Source: Planctomycetales bacterium (GTDB lineage: Bacteria; Planctomycetota; Phycisphaerae; SM23-33). From it: a stretch of DNA of 6,822 bases. The notes beneath the pieces are model-generated. The model worked only from the letters and a program-made list of their open reading frames with translations. It had not been told where the DNA came from and made no database searches. Both the position numbers and the translations under genes were made by a program. Below, piece by piece: positions 1-5,988 of the stretch (positions are counted from its first letter, which is position 1; each line of letters begins with the position of its first letter). Location of the stretch: assembly GCA_030592655.1 (NCBI GenBank), contig JAUVIQ010000168.1, forward strand, positions 1 through 6,822. The letters run 5' to 3'.

Positions 1-1847
1 GAGGTATTCCCCGTAGCCCGCATCGGGCTTTGCTCCGGTCACTTGGCCTCAGCGAGTTGAACGTTCGCAGGCCTTTCATCGGAATCTGCAACTCCTACAC
101 CGACGTTGTCCCCGGACCTGTACACCTCGACGCGGTCGGCGAACTCGTCAAGGATACAATCGCCCAGGCCGGCGCTACACCGTTCGTCTTCAACACCATC
201 AGTATCTGCGACGGTATCGCAATGGGACATACCGGGATGAAATACTCCCTTCCCAGTCGGGAACTTATCGCCGATTCGCTCGAAAGCATGTGCCGGGCAC
301 ACTGCTTCGACGCTCTTATATGCATCCCGAACTGCGACAAATCCGTTCCGGGGATGTTCCTCGGCGCGCTGCGAGTAAATATCCCGACGCTCTTTATTTC
401 CGGCGGACCTATGGAGGCGGGACGCTACGATGGCAGGGACGTGGACCTTGTTGACCAGTTCCAGGCCGTCGCCGCTCACCGGCTCGGAACGATGTCAACC
501 TGGCGTGTAAGACAACTGGAACACCAAACCTGCCCGACGTGCGGTTCGTGCAGCGGGCTGTTCACCGCAAACAGTATGAACTGCCTCGCCGAAGCAATCG
601 GAATGGCGCTTCCGGGTAACGCAACGACGCTGGCGACCTCGCCGGCGAGGATCGCGCTTTACACCGCTGCCGCGAAAAGAATCGTGCAAATGGCAAATGT
701 CTGGACCCGTGGCGGATGCAAAGAAAACTGGCGAATGCTCCCGCGAGAGATAATGACGAAACAGGCGTTCTACAACGCCATGACGCTTGAAATGGCGATG
801 GGCGGTTCGACGAACATCGTCCTGCACATGCTGGCAATGGCCAACGAAGCGGGTGTGGATTTCACGCTCGACGACATTGCCCGAATATCCAAACGCACGC
901 CCAACATCTGCCGGATCGCGCCGTCGGCTACGCCGGAAGGAAAAACCTATCACATGCAGGACCTCCACCGCGCCGGCGGAGTGCATACGGTCCTCGGACA
1001 ACTCGCTGCCGACAAACCCGGACTGCTCGACCTGGACTGCCTGACCGTTACCAGCAGAAAACTGGAACGGAATATCAGCATGTGGTCGATGCGGAGTAAA
1101 AGGTTCTGCGACGACGGAAAGAAACTCATCAGCGAAGGGTGGAAGGCCACCGGAAGGGGCGTCTGGGCGGTCAAGTCCATGATCGCCGGTGACGACATAA
1201 GAGAGTTGCCCGTTATAAATGAAGGTCCGTTCGATCCGTACGACGTTATTCGCCCGGTCGAGCGGGCATTTACGAAAACCGGCGGGCTTGTCGTGCTCTA
1301 TGGAAACATCGCCCGCAAGGGCAGCGTCGTCAAACTCGCCGGCGTCGATCCGAAGATGTACCGCCATAGCGGCCCTGCCAGGATATACGAGAACCAGGAA
1401 GACGCCTGCGAAGGGATTCTCGCCGGCAAGGTCAAACCCGGCGAGGTGATCGTTATCCGCAACGAGGGTCCTCGCGGCGGGCCTGGGATGCAGGAAATGC
1501 TCGCCCCGACGAGTTATATCAAGGGGATGGGGCTTGGCGACAAATGCGCCCTGATTACCGACGGGCGTTTCAGCGGCGGAACTGCCGGAGCCTGCATCGG
1601 CCACGTCAGCCCCGAAGCCGCTTCCGGCGGCGAGATCGGACTACTGAAAAAAGGCGATATTATCGAAATCGACATCCCCGGCGGGAAAATCAACGCCAAA
1701 GTAACCAAGGCCGAGTTCGACCAACGCCGAAAACGCTACCGCCGGCGAAAACCGAAAATCACCTACGGAACCCTGGGCCGATATGCCGTACACGCAACCA
1801 GCGCCGACACCGGCGCAATCCTCGATTGGCCAGGAAAAAATAAATAG
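1..1847 (+). CDS. ilvD: Dihydroxy-acid dehydratase (IlvD), 5' end outside the window
   Basis: IlvD dehydrates 2,3-dihydroxy-isovalerate and 2,3-dihydroxy-3-methylvalerate to the 2-keto acids that precede valine, leucine and isoleucine, in the cytoplasm, using an Fe-S cluster and Mg2+. The frame is open to the left edge. Codons before the first possible start (TTG at 30) read GIPRSPHRALLRSLGL, matching the usual IlvD N-terminus (RAPHRxLLxxxG), so the true start lies upstream. Counting from the TTG, visible motifs are CDGIAMGH (60-67), the cluster and metal motif NCDK (101-104, whose Lys is carboxylated in the family), CPTCGSCSG (168-176), AMGGSTN (256-262), GGPGMQEM (483-490) and DGRFSGG (511-517) with the catalytic-base Ser515. 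With at least 614 residues visible it is of the long, E. coli-like type rather than the ~555-residue type. The C-terminus is Arg/Lys-rich around 566-576. The alternative Edd (phosphogluconate dehydratase) is less likely given the motifs. The family call is secure; the start is not visible. Confidence 0.96.
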   Translation, partial: GIPRSPHRALLRSLGLSELNVRRPFIGICNSYTDVVPGPVHLDAVGELVKDTIAQAGATPFVFNTISICDGIAMGHTGMKYSLPSRELIADSLESMCRAHCFDALICIPNCDKSVPGMFLGALRVNIPTLFISGGPMEAGRYDGRDVDLVDQFQAVAAHRLGTMSTWRVRQLEHQTCPTCGSCSGLFTANSMNCLAEAIGMALPGNATTLATSPARIALYTAAAKRIVQMANVWTRGGCKENWRMLPREIMTKQAFYNAMTLEMAMGGSTNIVLHMLAMANEAGVDFTLDDIARISKRTPNICRIAPSATPEGKTYHMQDLHRAGGVHTVLGQLAADKPGLLDLDCLTVTSRKLERNISMWSMRSKRFCDDGKKLISEGWKATGRGVWAVKSMIAGDDIRELPVINEGPFDPYDVIRPVERAFTKTGGLVVLYGNIARKGSVVKLAGVDPKMYRHSGPARIYENQEDACEGILAGKVKPGEVIVIRNEGPRGGPGMQEMLAPTSYIKGMGLGDKCALITDGRFSGGTAGACIGHVSPEAASGGEIGLLKKGDIIEIDIPGGKINAKVTKAEFDQRRKRYRRRKPKITYGTLGRYAVHATSADTGAILDWPGKNK

Positions 1848-1877
1848 GCCACAGAGACACAGAGAGCGCAGAGAAAA
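1848..1877 (+). repeat. CACAGAG-type short degenerate tandem repeat after ilvD
   Basis: Directly after the ilvD stop lie three degenerate units: CACAGAGA, CACAGAGAG and CGCAGAGA. Purine-rich CACAGAG strings of this kind recur in spacers of many environmental bacterial genomes (recalled, not checked). There is no coding potential and no hairpin followed by a T-run, so it does not look like a terminator. The function is unknown. Confidence 0.55.
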
Positions 1878-1887
1878 TGTAGTCTGT

Positions 1888-1913
1888 GTTTAGCCGTCGC
1901 CGGTACGGCGACG
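1888..1913 (+). repeat. Palindromic repeat, short form (copy 1)
   Basis: The sequence GTTTAGCCGTCGCC is followed at once by GGTACGGCGACG. CGTCGCCG (1895-1902) and CGGCGACG (1906-1913) form a perfect 8-bp stem with a 3-nt loop. The same two blocks occur in the same plus-strand order at 5942-5988, where 21 extra bases separate them, so this is a dispersed element with short and long forms. No T-run follows on the plus strand, so a terminator role for ilvD is weakly supported. Confidence 0.7.
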
Positions 1914-1973
1914 ATGGATATCGGACAAACGACTTCAGGGGGATGTTATACGCCGACGATATAAGAGCAAGAA

Positions 1974-2684
1974 ATGCCGATACCTATACCGCCATTGGTA
2001 ATTTTTGTTGTCGCTGTCGGGCTGCTGGTGCTGATTTTTGCCTACAGGATCACGCGGGGCATAATGTTTTTCCGCAAATCGAATCGGTACACTCATCGAC
2101 GGGGCAGGCTCATCGCGTGGGCGTACAGCCACGGGATGAGTTTCACCCCATCCAAGAACCAAGGGTTCGACGACCTTTTCAGCAACTTCAAGTGCCTCCG
2201 ACGAGGGCAAAACCGATGTTCATACAACAGGATGGAGGGCGAATGGGACGGCCTGCCGATAAAGGCATTCGATTATCACTATTCCATCGGGGTGGATGAA
2301 CATCGTATCGATTACGACTTTTCTGCCGTCATTATCACCACCCGAGTCCCGCTCAAACCGCTCTACATCGGCCGCGAGGGTTTCCTTGATAAGTTGACCG
2401 AATCGGTCGGGTTTGACGATATTGATTTCGAGTCGGCAGAGTTCAGCCGGAAATTCCGCGTCAAGAGTCCCGACAAGCGTTGGGCCTACGACGTAATCCA
2501 CGCCCGGACGATAGAGCACCTGCTGGCCGGCCCGGAGGTTAATATCCAGTTGGATTTCATGCACATTATCGCGTGGAGCGACGATTGGTTCAGCCCGGCC
2601 GACTTCGACGCCGCCATCGAGTTAATCAGCGGCATACTAAACCGCCTGCCGGAATACGTCGTCAAGCGACAAAGAGGAGATTGA
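1974..2684 (+). CDS. Membrane-anchored protein of unknown function, 236 aa
   Basis: I do not recognise a named family. The start is fixed fairly well: an in-frame TAA at 1962-1964 leaves ATG 1974 as the first good codon, though no strong Shine-Dalgarno precedes it. Residues about 7-25 form one hydrophobic helix, followed by a basic stretch (RKSNRYTHRRGR, 34-45), which predicts an N-terminal anchor with a cytoplasmic soluble domain. That domain has a patch around FDYHYS (99-104), a beta-rich middle with paired hydrophobic strands (117-131) and FESAEFSRKFRV (152-163); the C-terminal part (189-229) ends in an amphipathic helix. The spacing of FDY and the EFxRxFxV segment recalls uncharacterised membrane proteins of Planctomycetota-like bacteria (from memory). 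No catalytic motif is evident. It lies 126 bp after ilvD on the same strand and may or may not share its transcript. It ends facing the ankyrin gene. Confidence 0.85.
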   Translation: MPIPIPPLVIFVVAVGLLVLIFAYRITRGIMFFRKSNRYTHRRGRLIAWAYSHGMSFTPSKNQGFDDLFSNFKCLRRGQNRCSYNRMEGEWDGLPIKAFDYHYSIGVDEHRIDYDFSAVIITTRVPLKPLYIGREGFLDKLTESVGFDDIDFESAEFSRKFRVKSPDKRWAYDVIHARTIEHLLAGPEVNIQLDFMHIIAWSDDWFSPADFDAAIELISGILNRLPEYVVKRQRGD

Positions 2685-2717
2685 GTGGTGAGCGAGTTTA
2701 TTTTCTGGCGGGAGTAG
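2675..2717 (+). other. Shine-Dalgarno plus GTG opening a 10-codon frame
   Basis: The last codons of the upstream gene contain AGGAG (2675-2679), followed 8 nt later by GTG at 2688 (another GTG is at 2685). The frame reads VSEFIFWRE and stops at TAG 2715-2717. The start signal is better than that of the preceding gene, yet the product is tiny. It may be the remnant of a translationally coupled downstream gene, or chance. Confidence that it means anything is low. Confidence 0.25.
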
Positions 2718-2744
2718 GATAGAGTCGGAAGAGTTGGTGACTTT

Positions 2745-2778
2745 CAGGCCCGTAGGTCGGAGCGAAGCGAGCCCTGGG
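2745..2778. repeat. GGAGCGAAGCGAG-containing spacer repeat between convergent genes
   Basis: The 98-bp gap between the two convergent genes holds CGTAGGTCGGAGCGAAGCGAG followed by CCCTGGG. CAGG (2745-2748) can pair with CCTG (2773-2776), but the hairpin is weak. GGAGCGAAGC also occurs, on the minus strand, inside the large palindrome at 6633-6642. Sequences of the type GTAGGTCGGAGCGAAGCGA are frequent spacer repeats in environmental genomes (recalled). No convincing bidirectional terminator is seen here. Confidence 0.4.
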
Positions 2779-2782
2779 AAAA

Positions 2783-3691
2783 CTATTTGGCATTTGACGC
2801 TTTACCGCCGTACTTTGCAAGTAGTTGGATCATCGCACTGTTGTTATTATTTTTCGCCCAGTGCATTGGCGTTACTCCATAGGTGCTTCTGGCATTGACC
2901 TTCGCCCCCTTCTGAAGAAGAAACTCAGCCACTTCAACGTGATTCCGAAAGACAGCATCGTGCAACGGCGTCCATTGCTGTTGCCCGCATCTTGCATTTA
3001 CGCTCGCTCCTTTGGACACCAACAACTGAGCGATATCAAGAAAGCCCTTTTGAGCAACATGATGCAGCGGCAAATCGGGGTCATCGTAGGCATCCGGTTC
3101 GTTTACAGGGGTCCCTTCAGCGATGAATCTCTCAACCGCCTTTGTGTCCCAGTTCTCAATTGCATCAAACAGCGTATCGGACGGATGGTGCTTGGCGCCA
3201 CGGCGGCGAAGCATATCCGCCACCGCCTTGTGTTTACTGCGTTTTGCAGTCTCGAGTGGCGTCATCAGGCCTTCGCGCGATTCGAGGGAGCTTCCGTTGT
3301 CGATTAACAATCTGGCGACCTGCTCGTGCCCGTTTTGTGCCGCGAATGCCAGGGGCGTGAACCCGTCCTTGTCGCCGGCGTTGACGTTCGCCCCTTTACT
3401 CAGAAGCAATCGGGCAACCGAAACCCGACCCATCGCCGCCGCCAGATGCAATGCCGTAAATCCGTCGCTGTTTTTTTCACTGATCGGTACTCCCTTGGCA
3501 AGGAACCGACCGACCGCTTCAGCGTCTCCGCGTTCAGCCGCTTCGTGGATCGTTTTCGGGGGAGGGCTGGATTTGGTAGCGGCTGGCTGAGACCCCTGGT
3601 TTGACTTTTCGCTGGATTTATCCTTACACCCGCTCGCTGCAACGCAGCCCAAAATCAATAATACCCCCAAGATAAACGTGGCTGTCTTCAT
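2783..3691 (-). CDS. Ankyrin-repeat lipoprotein, 302 aa
   Basis: The N-terminus has Lys2, a hydrophobic core (residues 4-19) and AASGC ending at Cys22, a plausible lipobox; LGC ending at Cys16 is a second possible site. The mature protein is therefore probably lipid-anchored outside the cytoplasm. A Ser/Lys/Pro-rich linker (about 23-46) leads to about eight ankyrin units spanning 47-297. The clearest are DGFTALHLAAAMGRVSVARL (76-95), DGFTPLAFAAQNGHEQVARL (109-128), the unit from WTPLHDA (240-246) and the unit from GVTPMHWA (272-279). Units 4 and 5 (about 142-200) are degenerate. Ankyrin repeats bind proteins; no enzymatic domain is present and no partner can be named. It follows cysS with only 2 bp between TAG and ATG, so it is likely translated by coupling to cysS. 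The domain call is secure, the role unknown. Confidence 0.93.
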   Translation of the reverse strand: MKTATFILGVLLILGCVAASGCKDKSSEKSNQGSQPAATKSSPPPKTIHEAAERGDAEAVGRFLAKGVPISEKNSDGFTALHLAAAMGRVSVARLLLSKGANVNAGDKDGFTPLAFAAQNGHEQVARLLIDNGSSLESREGLMTPLETAKRSKHKAVADMLRRRGAKHHPSDTLFDAIENWDTKAVERFIAEGTPVNEPDAYDDPDLPLHHVAQKGFLDIAQLLVSKGASVNARCGQQQWTPLHDAVFRNHVEVAEFLLQKGAKVNARSTYGVTPMHWAKNNNNSAMIQLLAKYGGKASNAK

Positions 3692-3693
3692 AT

Positions 3694-5187
3694 CTATGCT
3701 TTCCGCCAGATTGTTCCGCCGGGGGTGTCTTCGATGGCGATTCCCATTTCGGAGAGTTGATTTCGGATTTCGTCTGCGCGGGCGAAGTCTTTGGATTCGC
3801 GGGCGGCGTTGCGCTGCTCAATGAGATTATCAATTTCGGAAGAATCCACGTCGTCGGTTTCAACCGCTTGCGATTTCGCCATGAACAACCCCAGGATTCG
3901 ACCGGTATTGACCAACGTTACACCCGCTCCGGCGGCGAGGGCTTTGGTTGTCTCGTTGTCCTGGGTTTCGATTTTGGTCTGCTCGATGTATCGGTTAATC
4001 GCACCGGCCATTTCGTGCAGCGACGCTATCGCCCCGGCGGTGTTGAAATCGTCGTCCATCACCTCGTGAAACCGCAGCCGATGTTGCAGAACTTCATCGA
4101 CAAAGGCTGCGTCGTTGTCGCCGTCGGCTTGCTCGGCGAGTTTTTCAATCGGTTTGCCGCCGCCATAGACGTCTGTTCCCGTTGCGCGTTCGATGCGGTC
4201 GAAGAGGCGGTAGAACGTCTCCAGACTCTTGGCCGTTGCGGATAATTGCTCGTCTGAGAATTCCAGAGGGCGGCGGTAGTGCGTCGAGAGTACGAACGCC
4301 CGGATCGTTTCCGGCGAAAAATCCGCCAGCAGGTCGGAAATTGTGCGGATGTTTCCGATGCTCTTGGACATTTTTTCCGAGCCGCCAGCCGCCTTGGTCT
4401 TCACACGCGTCAAACCGTTGTGAAGCCAGTATTTGGCGAATGTTTTTCCGGTGGCGGATTCGGATTGTGCGATTTCGTTTTCGTGGTGCGGGAAGATAAG
4501 GTCCATCCCGCCGCCGTGAATGTCGAACGTCTCGCCGAGCAGGTCCATGCTCATTGCAGAGCATTCGATGTGCCAGCCGGGCCGGCCTCGACCCCAGGGC
4601 GAATCCCATCCCGGTTCGCCTTCTTTGGCGGACTTCCAGATGACAAAATCGGCTGGGTGGCGTTTGTTTTCGCCGGCAAGGTCGCGCGAGCCGTGCATGG
4701 CGTCCTCGACCCGTCGGCCGGAAAGTTTCCCGTAATCGGCGGCGGCGGTGTAATCGAAATATACATCGCCGCCCACCACATAGGCCGCATCGTTATCTAT
4801 CAGTCGCTGGACCAGTGCGATAATCTTGTCGATATTTTCCGTCGCTCGCGGGAAATGGTCCACACCGGTTACGCCGAGCGTTTCGAGGCATTTGAGGTAA
4901 TCGGCCTCGACTTCGGCGGCAATTTCGGACATTTCCCGGCCCTGTTCGGCGGCTTCGGCGATAATCTTGTCGTCAACGTCGGTGATGTTGATTACCAGGC
5001 TGACCTTGTAGTCCTTGTAGGCGAGGTATCGCTTGATTGCGTCGAAGATAATGGGGCCTACGGCGTGTCCGATGTGCGAGGGTTTATAGACCGTAGGCCC
5101 GCAGAGGTAGATGCCGACCCGGCCCGGCTGGATCGGCTCGAACAGTTCCTTGGTCCTCGTCAGCGTGTTATAGACTCTTAAAGTCAT
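3694..5187 (-). CDS. cysS: Cysteinyl-tRNA synthetase
   Basis: Class I synthetase that charges tRNA-Cys with cysteine using ATP, in the cytoplasm. It is 497 aa, a little longer than the 461-aa E. coli enzyme. The start is ATG 5187 (MTLRVYNT, the usual CysS beginning); the open frame upstream to 5319 is spacer repeat and is not counted. Zn2+ ligands are Cys29 (YLCGPTVY), Cys209 (GWHIECSAMSM), His234 and Glu238 (FPHHENEIAQSE). The HIGH signature is 38-41 and KMSKS is 271-275. Before KMSKS the segment RVKTKAAGGSE (260-270) is longer than the usual loop. The C-terminus ends in the family tail with ARESKDFARADEIRNQL and EDTPGGTIWR. It is co-oriented with ispF, 231 bp upstream across a palindromic spacer, and is followed 2 bp later by the ankyrin lipoprotein. 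The Shine-Dalgarno is weak (GGTTGGA about 10 nt upstream). Confidence 0.97.
   Translation of the reverse strand: MTLRVYNTLTRTKELFEPIQPGRVGIYLCGPTVYKPSHIGHAVGPIIFDAIKRYLAYKDYKVSLVINITDVDDKIIAEAAEQGREMSEIAAEVEADYLKCLETLGVTGVDHFPRATENIDKIIALVQRLIDNDAAYVVGGDVYFDYTAAADYGKLSGRRVEDAMHGSRDLAGENKRHPADFVIWKSAKEGEPGWDSPWGRGRPGWHIECSAMSMDLLGETFDIHGGGMDLIFPHHENEIAQSESATGKTFAKYWLHNGLTRVKTKAAGGSEKMSKSIGNIRTISDLLADFSPETIRAFVLSTHYRRPLEFSDEQLSATAKSLETFYRLFDRIERATGTDVYGGGKPIEKLAEQADGDNDAAFVDEVLQHRLRFHEVMDDDFNTAGAIASLHEMAGAINRYIEQTKIETQDNETTKALAAGAGVTLVNTGRILGLFMAKSQAVETDDVDSSEIDNLIEQRNAARESKDFARADEIRNQLSEMGIAIEDTPGGTIWRKA
3699..3704 (-). promoter_or_regulatory. Shine-Dalgarno for the ankyrin lipoprotein, inside cysS
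   Basis: On the minus strand GGAAAG lies 7 nt before ATG 3691 and overlaps the final sense codons of cysS (Trp-Arg-Lys-Ala). The cysS stop lies between this site and the start codon. This supports the ATG at 3691 and suggests stop-restart coupling. Confidence 0.6.
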
Positions 5188-5190
5188 TTG

Positions 5191-5417
5191 AATTTCCAAC
5201 CTGTCCCTTTGGGATTTTCGATTTCCAATTGACAAAAAAGAAGAAAAAAAGGATAGCGGGATTTCGGGGATTACCGGATTACAGGGATTTTTTTCTTCGG
5301 TTTCTTTCAGCAAAATCAAAATCCCTGTAATCCGGTAATCCCTGTAATCCTGCTATTCCTCTTCTTCTTTCTTTTTCTTCTTCCTCTTTTTCAATCGGAA
5401 ATCGGAAATTGGAAATT
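5191..5417. repeat. Nested imperfect inverted repeat filling the ispF-cysS spacer
   Basis: Four pairs of arms nest around a 26-nt centre. AATTTCCAA (5191-5199) pairs with TTGGAAATT (5409-5417). The 13 bases 5219-5231 pair 12/13 with 5392-5404. A purine tract (5235-5252) faces a pyrimidine tract (5358-5390). A perfect 25-bp stem joins 5267-5291 with 5318-5342, both arms built from degenerate GGATTAC/GTAATCC units; imperfect pairing continues out to 5251 and 5359. The element begins 3 bp from the cysS start and ends 1 bp from the ispF stop, so it makes up essentially the whole spacer. On the minus strand the hairpin is followed by T7-CTTC-T6 (5250 down to 5235), resembling an intrinsic terminator. 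Confidence 0.85.
5235..5359 (-). terminator. Possible intrinsic terminator or attenuator between ispF and cysS
   Basis: In the transcribed (minus) direction the imperfect stem 5359-5251, with its 25-bp perfect core, is followed immediately by a T-rich run interrupted by CTTC. This could end or reduce transcription after ispF, in which case cysS would need a promoter within or near 5188-5234. The stem is far longer than typical intrinsic terminators and the element has the look of a dispersed repeat, so the terminator role is inference. Confidence 0.35.
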
Positions 5418-5418
5418 G

Positions 5419-5895
5419 TCATGCTTCGTCGAGCAGGACTACAGCGAAAGCGGCCAGTCCTTCGCCGGAACCGATGAGGCCCATTCCCTCGGCGGTCTTT
5501 GCCTTTACGGAAACGACCGAGATGTCCAGGCCCAGCAAATCGGCGATCCGCTCTCGCATGGGCATTTTATATTTGGTCAGTTTCGGCGCTTCAGCAACGA
5601 TTGTTACGTCGCAGTTTGCCACTTCCATGCCCATCTGCGCGATTTCGCCGAGGACATCGACGAGCATCACTCCGCTGTCGGCGTTTTTATTCTTTTTGTC
5701 GGTATCGGGGAAGAACTCTCCGATGTCGCCCAGCCCTGCGGCTCCGAGCATCGCGTCGATTACGGCGTGCAGCGCGGCGTCGGCGTCGCTGTGCCCAGCC
5801 AGGCCTTGGTCGTGCTTGATGCGGACACCGCCCAGCATCAACGGCCTGCCTTCGACGAAACGATGCGAATCAAATCCAAATCCTATTCTGTTCAT
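5419..5895 (-). CDS. ispF: 2-C-methyl-D-erythritol 2,4-cyclodiphosphate synthase (IspF)
   Basis: IspF converts CDP-methylerythritol 2-phosphate to methylerythritol 2,4-cyclodiphosphate with release of CMP, the fifth step of the MEP isoprenoid pathway, as a cytoplasmic trimer. The product is 158 aa, the normal family length. The start MNRIGFGFDSH at ATG 5895 matches the family start; a TTG 12 codons upstream is possible but adds non-family residues. Divalent-metal ligands are Asp9, His11 and His43; HSD (35-37) and LGDIGEFFPDTD (55-66) are the family signatures; KAKTAEGMG (131-139) is the CDP-binding loop. No clear Shine-Dalgarno is visible. It lies 48 bp after the TPR/O-antigen-ligase-like gene and upstream of cysS, an arrangement known in other bacteria (ispF next to cysS). 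IspD is not in the window. Confidence 0.96.
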   Translation of the reverse strand: MNRIGFGFDSHRFVEGRPLMLGGVRIKHDQGLAGHSDADAALHAVIDAMLGAAGLGDIGEFFPDTDKKNKNADSGVMLVDVLGEIAQMGMEVANCDVTIVAEAPKLTKYKMPMRERIADLLGLDISVVSVKAKTAEGMGLIGSGEGLAAFAVVLLDEA

Positions 5896-5941
5896 ATCGG
5901 GAAAGGTAAAGCAAACGCCTCCAACGTGCAAGCCCCTGATA

Positions 5942-5988
5942 GTTTAGCCGTCGCCCGCCCAGGCGGATCTTCGACCGGTACGGCGACG
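5942..5988 (-). repeat. Palindromic repeat, long form (copy 2), at the 3' end of the TPR gene
   Basis: On the plus strand GTTTAGCCGTCGCC (5942-5955) and GGTACGGCGACG (5977-5988) match copy 1 at 1888-1913 exactly, but are separated by 21 extra bases. CGTCGCC (5949-5955) pairs with GGCGACG (5982-5988), and CCGCC (5955-5959) with GGCGG (5962-5966) forms an inner hairpin. On the minus strand the element encodes the last 14 residues (RRRTGRRSAWAGDG) and the TAA stop of the neighbouring gene. Confidence 0.75.

Noticed and set aside
30..32. TTG at 30 as the ilvD start
   Set aside because: The in-frame codons before it (IPRSPHRAL) match the conserved IlvD N-terminus, so the gene begins outside the window.
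495..1604. Long minus-strand open frame of 369 codons opposite ilvD
   Set aside because: It is the shadow of the ilvD codons: no recognisable motif, and the opposite strand encodes an unmistakable enzyme.
1886..2299. Plus-strand frame overlapping the 236-aa gene
   Set aside because: It begins inside a palindromic repeat, overlaps the better frame at 1974, and its composition is not protein-like.
4279..5181. 300-codon plus-strand open frame opposite cysS
   Set aside because: It is antisense to well-conserved cysS motifs and has no family features of its own.
5188..5319. A 44-residue N-terminal extension of CysS starting at 5319
   Set aside because: It is encoded by the palindromic spacer, has biased composition, and the family start MTLRVYNT lies at 5187.
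5267..5342. CRISPR-like array from the repeated GTAATCC units
   Set aside because: The units are 8-10 nt, degenerate and without spacers, arranged as an inverted repeat rather than direct repeats.
5188..5418. T-box riboswitch ahead of cysS
   Set aside because: No T-box consensus or specifier-loop architecture is visible; the spacer is explained by nested inverted repeats.
5896..5931. TTG start giving IspF 12 more residues
   Set aside because: The ATG at 5895 begins exactly where family members begin; the extension has no family match and no ribosome site.
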